This document shows positions 1 to 8,113 of a DNA stretch of 64,000 nucleotides, in pieces. This stretch comes from G963667975 sp963677395 (GTDB lineage: Bacteria > Bacteroidota > Bacteroidia > Bacteroidales > G963667975). The stretch spans positions 248,001 to 312,000 of the forward strand of contig OY781965.2 of NCBI GenBank assembly GCA_963677395.2, given 5' to 3'. A program made the translations under genes and the position numbers. The notes beneath the pieces are model-generated. The model searched no databases. It saw only the letters and a list, made by a program, of their open reading frames with translations, and was not told where the DNA came from. Each line of letters starts with the position of its first letter. The stretch's first letter is position 1.

Positions 1-252
1 CAGAACTCTATTGTATAAACTCATAATGTCATTTTGGAACTTCAGAACCCTATTATGTAAACTCACAATGCTACTTTGTAACTTCAGAACCCTATTGTAT
101 GAACTTACGATGACACTTTGAAGTTTCAGAGCCCTACTCTATGAACTTACAGTGCCACCTTGACGCTTCAGAGCCTTACTGTATGAACTTACGATGACAC
201 TTTGAAGTTTCAGGGTCTTATTGCGTAAACTTGCAGAGGCACTTTGTATGAT
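1..252. repeat. 42-bp tandem repeat array, six units, open at left edge
   Basis: Six head-to-tail units of exactly 42 bp begin at 1, 43, 85, 127, 169 and 211. Each begins with cag(a/g)(a/g) and ends near ctttg(a/t)a; units 3 and 5 are the most alike and units 1 and 6 the most diverged. On the minus strand units 1-3, 5 and 6 are open in a 14-codon frame (42 = 3 x 14), but unit 4 has a TAG stop, and all plus frames have stops. It is therefore probably a non-coding minisatellite or the eroded edge of a repeat protein gene. The array continues beyond the window start. Confidence 0.9.
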
Positions 253-380
253 ATTGGGGTTGAAAAATTCGTTGAGGAATAGATGGGGATTTTTCTGTGT
301 GCAAAAATTTTGACAAAAGAGTCAGTATCCTGGTTTATTAGGGGTAGGCACGAAAAACAAACAAAATACTCTAAAACACG

Positions 381-407
381 AAGAGGCTGCCTTTCGGGCA
401 GCCTCTT
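381..407 (-). terminator. Hairpin terminator after the S46 peptidase gene
   Basis: Perfect 11-bp arms (381-391 and 397-407, aagaggctgcc and its complement) enclose a 5-nt loop. It lies 27 bp past the stop of the minus-strand peptidase gene. The T-run is weak on the minus strand (cgtgtttta) and somewhat better on the plus strand, so it may work in both directions. Confidence 0.7.
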
Positions 408-433
408 CTTTTGCAATTATAATCAATCAATAA

Positions 434-2611
434 TTAGCGTACAATTGTCATCTCTTTGATGAGGTTTTGCGCGTTGGCATATTTGTCGATAATAAATAAT
501 ATGTAACGGATATCGCATACGATCGTGCGCTGGAGTTCGGGCTCGAAGGCAACATCGCCGCTCATGGCTTCCCAGTTTCCATCGAATGCTGCTCCAATTA
601 ATTGTCCTTCGCCATTGATTACCGGGCTACCTGAGTTACCACCGGTAATATCGTTGGTTGTTAAGAAACATACCGGAATATCTCCTTTTTCGTCAGCCCA
701 CTGACCGAAATCTTTTTTCTGGAAAAGTTCTTTCAGTTTTGCAGGTACAACAAACTCGTCGTTTTTCGGATCTTCTTTTTCCATTAAGCCATATAAATGG
801 GTAGCATAATCATAATGAACTGCATCGGCAGGATAATAATCCAGTACCTGACCATACGTCATACGCATGGTTGAGTTTGCATCGGGATAGAACTTCTTTT
901 CGGGTTGCATTTCGCGAACAGCAGCTACAAATAAACGGGTAGCACGACCCAGTTTTTCGCTGGCATCTTTCTGCTTGGTATTAAGCTGGATAAAGGTATT
1001 GTATAATCCCATTGTTACTGCCAGAATCTGATCTTTCTTGTATTTCTTGAGTGAAGGTTTTTTGATGAACTTATCAAACGCCTGTTGGCTTGCAAAAATG
1101 GATGTTTCAAAAGCTTCTTTTGCAAACTTATCGAAATCGCCTTTATACTTGGTATTGATCTCTTTAATAGCATCCGGCTGAAGTTCGGCAGGCATGTCTT
1201 TTACAAAGATTTTCAGGAAAGTAGCCAGTAATTTTTGTTCGGCAGGAGCATAGGTATCTTTAAACGTTGCATCAGCAATGGCTTTAAAGGTTGCGAAATC
1301 GCTTTCTTTGGTATCTTTCTTTTCCAGCAAAGCCTGCATTCCTGACATATTGATTTGCAGCGGCATCAGTAAGGTTTTACAGCTCATCACTCCGCCCTGG
1401 AAGAACCACATCATCTGACTTGCTTTTCCTTCGGAGATCAGTTTATTCGCATCGGCCAGATCCTGTAAAACAGTTCCGTATTTTTCCTTACGTCCTGCAT
1501 CGGCAGCAATCCAAAGAGCCAGTTGATTTTCCAGTGCTTTTTTCTTGTCATATACTTTCAAACGTTTCAGCCCACGGCTTTCACCGATTTTGTTTTTCCA
1601 AACGTTTGCAAGCTGGGCATACGCTGAAGCATATTTGATGTTTACAGCATTGTCGGCATCCATAAATTCTTTCATCGCCGGAAGCATGGTGTTTCCAACA
1701 TTGATGATCGCCGGATTGGTTTGGTCGAGTGTTTGCTGAACACCCCATGAAGTCATATAACGATCGGTAGAACCCGGATAACCCCAAATCATCGCGTAAT
1801 CACTTTTCTTAACGCCTTTGGCAGATATTGGCAGGAAATGTTTCGGTTTGTAAGGAATATTATCTTTCGAGAATTTGGCAGGCTTGCCATCTTTCGACAT
1901 ATAAACGCGGAACATGCTAAAGTCGCCGGTATGACGTGGCCACATCCAGTTGTCGGTATCACCGCCAAATTTTCCGATAGCTGATGGAGGTGCGCCTACT
2001 AAACGAACATCTTCATATACTTCATATACAAACATATAATATTCGTTACCATTGAAGAAATTTTTAATTTCAACTTCATAACGATCTTTTTCAGAAGCTT
2101 CTTTTTTCAGTTTTTCAATTTCCTTACGGATGGCTGCTTTACGTTCGGTTTCGGTTGCTCCTGCTTTTACACCTGAGAGTACCTTTGCCGTTACATCGTC
2201 CATGCGAACAAGAAACGAAGCAGTAAGCCCTTCATTTGGAATCTCTTCTGACTTATTGTAAGCCCAGAAGCCATGAGTCAGATAATCGTTTTCAACCGTA
2301 CTGTGTTTCTGAATTGCTTCATAACCACAGTGGTGATTGGTAAGCAACAGACCTTCGGAAGAAATTACTTCGGCGGTACAAAAACCACCAAAGTCAACAA
2401 TTGCATCTTTCAGGCTGGAGTGATTAACACTGTAGAGCTCTTCTGCAGTGAGTTTCAGACCCATTTTCTGCATGTCAACATAGTTGAGGCGTTCTACAAA
2501 CATCGGGAGCCACATCCCTTCATCAGGCGGATTGTACGCCTTGAGCATTCCCCCGTTCAGGAGAAGAAATGCCGAAACAACGGCAGTAAAAAAATACTTT
2601 CTCATCATCAT
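434..2611 (-). CDS. dpp7: S46 family dipeptidyl-peptidase, DPP7-type
   Basis: Serine exopeptidase that removes dipeptides from the N-terminus of oligopeptides, normally in the periplasm of Bacteroidota that ferment peptides. The 725-aa length fits the family (about 710-720). Visible: an N-terminal signal peptide (hydrophobic residues about 6-20), the catalytic histidine motif LLTNHHCGY (89-97), the conserved DTDNWMWPRHTGDFS block carrying the catalytic aspartate, and GGNSGSP with catalytic Ser660. The residue 18 positions after the serine (FDG, Gly678) is glycine, as in DPP7 enzymes that prefer hydrophobic P1 residues; DPP11 has arginine there and prefers Asp/Glu. The specificity call is therefore an inference from one position. 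The gene stands alone between hairpin-rich spacers. The start may be any of the first three methionines. Confidence 0.93.
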   Translation of the reverse strand: MMMRKYFFTAVVSAFLLLNGGMLKAYNPPDEGMWLPMFVERLNYVDMQKMGLKLTAEELYSVNHSSLKDAIVDFGGFCTAEVISSEGLLLTNHHCGYEAIQKHSTVENDYLTHGFWAYNKSEEIPNEGLTASFLVRMDDVTAKVLSGVKAGATETERKAAIRKEIEKLKKEASEKDRYEVEIKNFFNGNEYYMFVYEVYEDVRLVGAPPSAIGKFGGDTDNWMWPRHTGDFSMFRVYMSKDGKPAKFSKDNIPYKPKHFLPISAKGVKKSDYAMIWGYPGSTDRYMTSWGVQQTLDQTNPAIINVGNTMLPAMKEFMDADNAVNIKYASAYAQLANVWKNKIGESRGLKRLKVYDKKKALENQLALWIAADAGRKEKYGTVLQDLADANKLISEGKASQMMWFFQGGVMSCKTLLMPLQINMSGMQALLEKKDTKESDFATFKAIADATFKDTYAPAEQKLLATFLKIFVKDMPAELQPDAIKEINTKYKGDFDKFAKEAFETSIFASQQAFDKFIKKPSLKKYKKDQILAVTMGLYNTFIQLNTKQKDASEKLGRATRLFVAAVREMQPEKKFYPDANSTMRMTYGQVLDYYPADAVHYDYATHLYGLMEKEDPKNDEFVVPAKLKELFQKKDFGQWADEKGDIPVCFLTTNDITGGNSGSPVINGEGQLIGAAFDGNWEAMSGDVAFEPELQRTIVCDIRYILFIIDKYANAQNLIKEMTIVR

Positions 2612-2950
2612 TTTGGAATTTAAATAATTGGGTATCGTTTAGAATACAAAAATAAACAAACGAGTTTAGTTTAGGTTGATTCAGGCACAGATACTCGATG
2701 TAATCAAACCATTACAGGATATACGGGTATATCTGCAAGACAAAAAGACAGAAAAAAGGACAATACAGGTTCTTTTCTGTCTTACCGGTTAAGATTGATG
2801 GGATTGAGAAGATTGAAAAGGTACTTATTAGTTTCTTCAGTCTTTTCAGTCTTGATTGATAGGACTAAAATTCTGACTTCTAACTCCTGACTTCTCTTCA
2901 CGTTTCACCTTTAAAAGGGCGTTCGACCTCTTTTCATTACTTTTTCCCTA
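2612..2950. other. Intergenic spacer without a gene
   Basis: Spacer upstream of the peptidase gene. It holds low-complexity pyrimidine-rich strings such as ttctgacttctaactcctgacttctc (about 2870-2896) and one degenerate hairpin at about 2913-2934 (aaaagg...cctctttt) that looks like a diverged relative of the 61-bp hairpin units that follow. No ORF with coding character and no convincing promoter was found. Confidence 0.6.
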
Positions 2951-3120
2951 TTCAACCACCAAAAGGGTCTTCGACCTCTTTTGGAGTTAACCGTTTTACC
3001 CTTCTTTCTACTTCAACCACCAAAAGGGTCTTCGACCGCTTTTGGAGTTAGCCGTTTTACCCTTCTTTCTACTTCAACCACCAAAAGGGTCTTCGACCGC
3101 TTTTGGGGTTGTTTTTTACC
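2951..3120. repeat. 61-bp tandem repeats, each with a near-perfect hairpin
   Basis: Three units start at 2951, 3012 and 3073 (period exactly 61 bp; the last is partial and overlaps the lipA stop). Each carries a 26-nt hairpin, at 2959-2984, 3020-3045 and 3081-3106, with arms ccaaaagggtc and gacc(g/t)cttttgg around a ttc loop and a single bulged base. Units 2 and 3 share the same bulge base; unit 1 differs. The series sits just downstream of lipA and may act as a series of transcript 3' ends or be REP-like. Confidence 0.9.
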
Positions 3121-3988
3121 CTATATGTTTTTCGGCGTGATATGACGAGCGTACCAAAGGTGCACTTTCCACAAACTGAAATTTCTTTTCCAATCCAATT
3201 GTTTTGTAACGGGCAAAAGTGTCGGGATGTACATATTCAACAACCGGAAGATGTGTTTTGGTGGGTTGCAGATATTGCCCGAGTGTAAGTATGCGAACCT
3301 CTGCTTTACGTAAATCGTCCATGGTTTGAAGTATTTCTGCTTCAGTTTCCCCTAAACCCAGCATCAATCCCGACTTTGCAGGAACTCCACTGGCAGCAAT
3401 ATGCTTCAGTACTTCCAGGCTGCGACGATATTGTGCGGCACTGCGTACCTGAGGTGTCAGACGTTCAACTGTTTCCAGATTGTGTGAAATTATATCCGGA
3501 CGGGCATCACAAACGGTTTGTACATGATCCGGATTTCCACCAAAGTCAGGGATCAGCACCTCAATGGTTGTATTCGGGTTTAATTCTTTAATTTTCAGAA
3601 TAGTCTCTGCCCAGTGTGATGCACCACCATCGGGCAGGTCGTCGCGATCAACAGAAGTGATAACACAATGTTTAAGTTTCATCTTCTGAATGGATTCTGC
3701 AACACGAAAAGGTTCTTCGGGAACAACAGGCAAGGGTTTCCCTGTTTTTGTAGCACAAAACTTACACGAACGGGTACATATTTCTCCTAAAATCATAAAT
3801 GTTGCTGTACCAGCACTCCAGCATTCGCCCATATTCGGACATTTTCCACTGGTGCAAATGGTATGCAAATGGTTCTTTTCAACAATCTCTTTAACAGCAG
3901 TAAAATTTCCACCTTTCGGCAATTGAATTTTTAACCAATCGGGTTTACGATGTAATGATTTTTGCTCCACTTTCCTTTTTTGTGGCAA
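3116..3988 (-). CDS. lipA: Lipoyl synthase
   Basis: Radical SAM enzyme that inserts two sulfur atoms into protein-bound octanoyl groups to make the lipoyl cofactor of 2-oxoacid dehydrogenases and the glycine cleavage system. All signatures are visible: the auxiliary cluster cysteines Cys45, Cys50 and Cys56 (CTSGKCPNMGEC), the radical SAM motif CTRSCKFC (Cys71, Cys75, Cys78) and the C-terminal RSSYHAE motif (280-286). Length 290 aa is normal. The frame begins with TTG (3988); a GTG at codon 7 is an alternative. It begins 8 bp after the glycosyltransferase stop, so it is probably the last gene of the long minus-strand operon. The 61-bp hairpin array follows at once. Confidence 0.97.
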   Translation of the reverse strand: MPQKRKVEQKSLHRKPDWLKIQLPKGGNFTAVKEIVEKNHLHTICTSGKCPNMGECWSAGTATFMILGEICTRSCKFCATKTGKPLPVVPEEPFRVAESIQKMKLKHCVITSVDRDDLPDGGASHWAETILKIKELNPNTTIEVLIPDFGGNPDHVQTVCDARPDIISHNLETVERLTPQVRSAAQYRRSLEVLKHIAASGVPAKSGLMLGLGETEAEILQTMDDLRKAEVRILTLGQYLQPTKTHLPVVEYVHPDTFARYKTIGLEKKFQFVESAPLVRSSYHAEKHIG

Positions 3989-3996
3989 AATTAACC

Positions 3997-4902
3997 CTAT
4001 TTTTTGGAAGCGGCAACCTCAGAAAACAGTCCCAGTTTATAAATACTAAAGAGTTTCAAATTGGAGTAACCCGATCTCAACATATATCGAATGAATGATT
4101 TTTTCAAGAGAAAGAAGACCTGAAACAAAGGCAGGATACCCGATTTTTTTAATCCATAATAGCTTTTCAACAATGCAATTTCTTCTATAAAATCTTTCTG
4201 AAAATCAGCCATTGATAATACAGAATAGAGATTTTGAATTCCCCGTTCTGTTTTGCGTAAAAATTCACTATTTGTTTCCATATCACCATTCAGAACCGGA
4301 TTTTCGAGATGTGAGACGGATATATTTTGTTTTCGGAGCTGGTATCCAAAGAGCGTGTCTTCATGGCCATACCCACTTAGTCGTTCATCAAATTTCACGT
4401 GTTGAAACAAACCTTTTTGAATCACAAAATTATTAGTCATAAACGACTTATTTGGATTCTGATTTCTGACTACAGCTGGTTTACTTTCCAGTTCACGGCC
4501 ATACTTCCAGCGAAGCCGGCAATTCCGGGGTGGTTTTTCGTTCGGAAAAATTCTTCCGCCACACACTACCAACGACTTATGCAAAGACAGAAAATCGATA
4601 TAGTTTTTCAAAAAATCTGCTGACGGAATCAATCCGTCGCAATCGAGGAAAAGCAAATATTCATACAGAGCATACTCTGGAAAAAGATTACGGATTCTGG
4701 CTCTGCCTACATTTTGCTCAAGTTCAACCCAACGGGCAAGAAAATGACATTCTGCACGGTTTTTTTGCCGGATAATTTCGTCCGAAGCATCATCAATGCA
4801 CACAATTTCGACAGGAGCGCCCTGCTCTTTTATTTGCTGCTGAAGTTGCCGTAAAAGCGGAAGCATCTCCACATTATAAACCGGAATACATACAGATATC
4901 AT
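3997..4902 (-). CDS. Glycosyltransferase family 2
   Basis: GT-A fold glycosyltransferase that transfers a sugar from a nucleotide donor, presumably onto a cell-surface glycan at the inner face of the membrane. Visible: the N-terminal ISVCIPVYN strand typical of GT2, an aspartate-rich metal/nucleotide motif (LFLDCDG, about 91-97), and a GHEDTLFGYQL segment resembling the ED acceptor-site motif. There are no N-terminal membrane helices; the C-terminal 60 residues are basic and hydrophobic and could associate with the membrane. It starts 26 bp after the hydrolase stop and ends 8 bp before lipA. Donor and acceptor cannot be deduced. Confidence 0.88.
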   Translation of the reverse strand: MISVCIPVYNVEMLPLLRQLQQQIKEQGAPVEIVCIDDASDEIIRQKNRAECHFLARWVELEQNVGRARIRNLFPEYALYEYLLFLDCDGLIPSADFLKNYIDFLSLHKSLVVCGGRIFPNEKPPRNCRLRWKYGRELESKPAVVRNQNPNKSFMTNNFVIQKGLFQHVKFDERLSGYGHEDTLFGYQLRKQNISVSHLENPVLNGDMETNSEFLRKTERGIQNLYSVLSMADFQKDFIEEIALLKSYYGLKKSGILPLFQVFFLLKKSFIRYMLRSGYSNLKLFSIYKLGLFSEVAASKK

Positions 4903-4928
4903 GAAGCAAATGTAGGAATTTTCGGGAG

Positions 4929-5726
4929 CTAATTACCGAGAAAATCATTCACCAGCATCAGAAAGTCATCTGGCTGATCGGCTTGTACCCAATGTCCGGC
5001 TTGTGGAATGGTTTTGATTTCGGCAAAAGGAAATTTTTGAAATATCAGTGGAAAATCGGCATCCATAACGTAATCTGATTTCCCTCCGCGAATAAAAAGT
5101 GCAGGATTCATAAAGGGTGCATGACCTTCAATGGCATCAAAAACATAGTCGATATTTTCTAAGATGGATGGTAAATTCATCCGCCAGCTGAGCGACTTTG
5201 TTTCCGTCCAGTGTAAATTTTTCATTACAAACTGGCGAATACGATCATCAGGAATCGATATTTTCAACGCATCCTCTACCTCTTTCCGCGACTTTAACTG
5301 TGCAAAGTCAAGATGCATCATAGAGTCCATCAGCTTGTTATGAAATTCGCGCAGATAGTAGCGTTTAGGACTCATGTCAATTACAATCAGTTTTTCTGCA
5401 ACTTCAGGGTTTTCAAGAGCCAGATTCATCGCCAGCTTACCACCCATAGAATGCCCCATCAATAAGCATGATTCTATTCCGAGATCTTCCAACAGCTCAC
5501 GAACATCTTCCGCCATGGCATTATAATTAAACACCGAACTATGAGGCGACTGTCCATGATTACGCAAATCAGGAATAATAACCTGGTATTTTTCGGAAAG
5601 AGCGCGGGCATGTGTTACCCAGTTATCTGATATTCCATAAAGTCCGTGAAGAATTACAAGAGGCTTACCCTCTCCGTACGTCCGATAAAAGAGTTTCATT
5701 TTCTGAATGGATTTATTCCCGGACAA
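4929..5726 (-). CDS. Alpha/beta hydrolase, YbfF-like
   Basis: Cytoplasmic alpha/beta hydrolase, probably an esterase of the YbfF type. It shows the oxyanion loop HG (VILHGLYG, about 24-31), the nucleophile elbow GHSMGG with Ser93, and the late catalytic histidine in QAGHWVQADQP. The C-terminal acid is probably in RGGKSDYV. Length 265 aa is usual. An internal ATG at codon 10 (position 5699) fits the family N-terminus better (MKLFYRTYG), so the first nine residues may be untranslated. It lies 40 bp downstream of the EnvC-like gene in the same operon. The substrate is unknown. Confidence 0.9.
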   Translation of the reverse strand: MSGNKSIQKMKLFYRTYGEGKPLVILHGLYGISDNWVTHARALSEKYQVIIPDLRNHGQSPHSSVFNYNAMAEDVRELLEDLGIESCLLMGHSMGGKLAMNLALENPEVAEKLIVIDMSPKRYYLREFHNKLMDSMMHLDFAQLKSRKEVEDALKISIPDDRIRQFVMKNLHWTETKSLSWRMNLPSILENIDYVFDAIEGHAPFMNPALFIRGGKSDYVMDADFPLIFQKFPFAEIKTIPQAGHWVQADQPDDFLMLVNDFLGN

Positions 5727-5766
5727 AAAGCTATCCAGAGGTCTATACTGTCCGCAATTTCAATTT

Positions 5767-7203
5767 CTAGTTTTTACTTCCTTTACTAATCCAGAGTGAA
5801 GGATTCAGGATTTTATTTCCTTTCCATACCTGAAATTGAAGTTCGGTTTTATTTTCATCAGCATCAGTGGCTACGGTTCCTATCGCCTGTTTTGTGCTTA
5901 CTTTCTGATCTTTCCGAACGGATACAGATGCGAGGTTAGTGTAAACGGTAAGATAATCGCCATGGCGGATAATTACAGCTTTAAAACCATTGGGAGCGGT
6001 AAATGTTGCCGTAACTTCTCCATCAAATACGGCTCTTACAGCTGCACCCTGATGTGTTAGAATACTTACTCCGTTGTTATTGATTATAATACCTTTAAAC
6101 AAAGGATGTTCGTGTGGTCCGAATCCCGAAGAAATCATTCCGCGTTCGCAAGGCCAGGGCAAACGTCCCATGTTTCCGGCAAAACTTTTGGTAAGTTTAA
6201 TATCTTCAGGAGTCAACGATAACGCATCCGGAGATAGCACAGGCTCTTTTACCGATTCGGGAGTGGTGGTTTTTGAGGTGGTAGTTACTGTAGTTTTTTC
6301 AGTAGTAGCGGTCGTTTTTTCGTTTGGCTTCGTTGTGGTTTGTTTCGTGCTCGCTGTTTCTTTTTTCTTACGTCTTTCTTCTTCACGTTTGGCTTCTTCC
6401 CGTCTTACCTCTTCCCGTTTTGCTTTTTCCCTACGTTTTATTTCTTCACGAGCCTTACGCATCTCTTCTGCAATTATATTCTCGATCTGAGTTTGCAACT
6501 TACGGGATTCCTGTTGCTTACGCTGCAGGGTGGCACGAAGTTCTTTTTCGGTTTTTTGAAGCTTTGTTACCTCTTGTTTTTGCTCATCCTGCTCACGGGT
6601 AAGCTGACTTTTTTCTGATTCTGATGATCTTAATAAATTGGTTTTATCGGCTTTATGTCCTTCCAGTTCATTCTTTTTTCCGGTCAGCTCTGTTTGTTTG
6701 TTTTGAATCAACTGAACCTGTTGCTTACGATACGCTGAGTATTGCTGAAGGTATTTGATACGATGATATGCCTGATTTAGATTTTTGGATGCAAAAATAT
6801 ACATCATCCTGCTTTGGGGACTTCTGCTTCGGTAAGATGCTCGAATAATCCGTGCATATTCATCCTTCAGGGTTTTGATTTCTGCATTCAGAGAAAGAAT
6901 TTCATTCTGAGTATTAATAATATCACCTTCCAACACATTCAGTTCATCATTAATATTCCGGATCAACTCTTCACGTTTGGAGATTTTATTTTTCAGAATA
7001 ATAAGTTGCTGAAGTGATGTTTGTTTATTCTTTTTTGTGTCATTCAGTAACTTGTTATAATACTGTATTTCCTGTTCGAGTTGCTTCTTGTTTTCCTGAA
7101 GCTTCTTTTTTGCATCCGACTGCGAAAACGAAGGAAATGAAAAGATTACCATAAGTCCTCCGACCAAAAATAGTTTGAGTATAGTGAGTGCAGATCGTTT
7201 CAT
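5767..7203 (-). CDS. EnvC-like murein hydrolase activator with degenerate M23 domain
   Basis: Secreted coiled-coil protein with a C-terminal LytM (M23) domain. Order: signal peptide (about 1-27), long coiled coil (about 30-255), a Thr/Lys-rich linker (about 265-320), then the LytM domain from about 345. The zinc ligands are replaced: the HxGxD position reads N376-N-G-V-S380, the YxHL histidine is Asn423, and the LHFE histidine is Gln456. This is the pattern of catalytically dead LytM factors such as EnvC, which activate amidases rather than cut peptidoglycan. It lies 46 bp after the DUF4292 gene. The degenerate ligands are seen directly; the activator role is inferred from the family. Confidence 0.9.
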   Translation of the reverse strand: MKRSALTILKLFLVGGLMVIFSFPSFSQSDAKKKLQENKKQLEQEIQYYNKLLNDTKKNKQTSLQQLIILKNKISKREELIRNINDELNVLEGDIINTQNEILSLNAEIKTLKDEYARIIRASYRSRSPQSRMMYIFASKNLNQAYHRIKYLQQYSAYRKQQVQLIQNKQTELTGKKNELEGHKADKTNLLRSSESEKSQLTREQDEQKQEVTKLQKTEKELRATLQRKQQESRKLQTQIENIIAEEMRKAREEIKRREKAKREEVRREEAKREEERRKKKETASTKQTTTKPNEKTTATTEKTTVTTTSKTTTPESVKEPVLSPDALSLTPEDIKLTKSFAGNMGRLPWPCERGMISSGFGPHEHPLFKGIIINNNGVSILTHQGAAVRAVFDGEVTATFTAPNGFKAVIIRHGDYLTVYTNLASVSVRKDQKVSTKQAIGTVATDADENKTELQFQVWKGNKILNPSLWISKGSKN

Positions 7204-7249
7204 CAGGTTTATTTTTAAAAAAGCAGTCAGTTCAAAGGTACATAATTTA

Positions 7250-8113
7250 TCAGTTTATAAACACACGCTGATAGCTGGAAGGGATCTTAAACGGGAAATT
7301 TGTTTCTTCGTCAAGTGTTACTTTATTGTATTCCAGGTTGAGTTTAATCTCTTTTTCAGCATGTAAGCTTACGTTTATCTTTCCAGGGAAAAGCTGATTT
7401 CCAATTTGTTGATAATCCAGATATTCTGCCCGCATCTTTTTATTTTCTTTCACTTCTTTCACCATAACATCCTTGATTTTAAACGTATTAGGATCAAGCG
7501 TAAGCGTTTGAACCAAAATGCGCAACATATCATTTTGATTACGGACATATTTTTTGAGTTTGTGACGATTTACCGTACTCAATTTGTACTCATCCCCATT
7601 CATGGAGGCTTTGAATTTATCGGTTTCGTAATAGGAAAAATCGTTACCCGCTATAAAAGCCTGAAGCATATCAAAATCCACTGCATTATTTGCAAAACGA
7701 TTGATGTAGCTGAAATCAGTTGCCATCCAGTTTTCTTCCATCCGGTTCAGAAACCAGATAGAATCGTTCGTAATCAGTAATCGCGCACCTTCAATCGAAA
7801 ATTTGGAGATACTAATCCAAATCAGGCTGTCTTTTAACAAGCGGATTTGCCCGCTGAAAGAAGTTTTCTCGCCATTATTGATGTAATCAGCAGAATATTT
7901 GATTATCAATCTATTAAAGCGAAACTGATTTTCTTTCATCTTTGAGAAGAGAAATGCACTGTTTGCTTCTTTCTGGATAGTGTCTGCTACCTGAGCCTGT
8001 GTTACAGGCTTTTGTTCTGCAACAGGCGTAAGTTGCTTCGTTGTTTTACATCCGGCAATAAAAAAGAGAGACGAAAGAAGAAACAGAGAGTATTTGAATA
8101 TCAACTTATTCAT
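7250..8113 (-). CDS. DUF4292 family lipoprotein
   Basis: Outer-membrane-type lipoprotein of the DUF4292 family. The N-terminus has a signal peptide ending in the lipobox IAGC (Cys22), and the body is a beta-rich region that resembles lipoprotein carriers of the LolA/LolB kind (for example LIKYSADYINNGEKTSFSGQ and RLLKDSLIWISIS). A role in moving lipids or lipoproteins is only an inference. Its start overlaps the end of the TPR lipoprotein gene by 8 bp, so the two are translationally linked, and EnvC follows 46 bp later. This TPR-DUF4292-EnvC order suggests a shared envelope function. Confidence 0.88.
   Translation of the reverse strand: MNKLIFKYSLFLLSSLFFIAGCKTTKQLTPVAEQKPVTQAQVADTIQKEANSAFLFSKMKENQFRFNRLIIKYSADYINNGEKTSFSGQIRLLKDSLIWISISKFSIEGARLLITNDSIWFLNRMEENWMATDFSYINRFANNAVDFDMLQAFIAGNDFSYYETDKFKASMNGDEYKLSTVNRHKLKKYVRNQNDMLRILVQTLTLDPNTFKIKDVMVKEVKENKKMRAEYLDYQQIGNQLFPGKINVSLHAEKEIKLNLEYNKVTLDEETNFPFKIPSSYQRVFIN

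Noticed and set aside
210..416. 68-codon minus-strand ORF next to the 42-bp array
   Set aside because: It covers the terminator hairpin of the peptidase gene, has no family character and ends where the repeat begins; taken as chance.
434..2611. DPP11 (acidic-specific) identity of the S46 peptidase
   Set aside because: The specificity position has Gly678 rather than the arginine of DPP11.
6074..6618. Overlapping plus-strand ORFs opposite the EnvC gene
   Set aside because: They mirror the low-complexity Lys/Glu/Thr coding region and have no independent coding signature.
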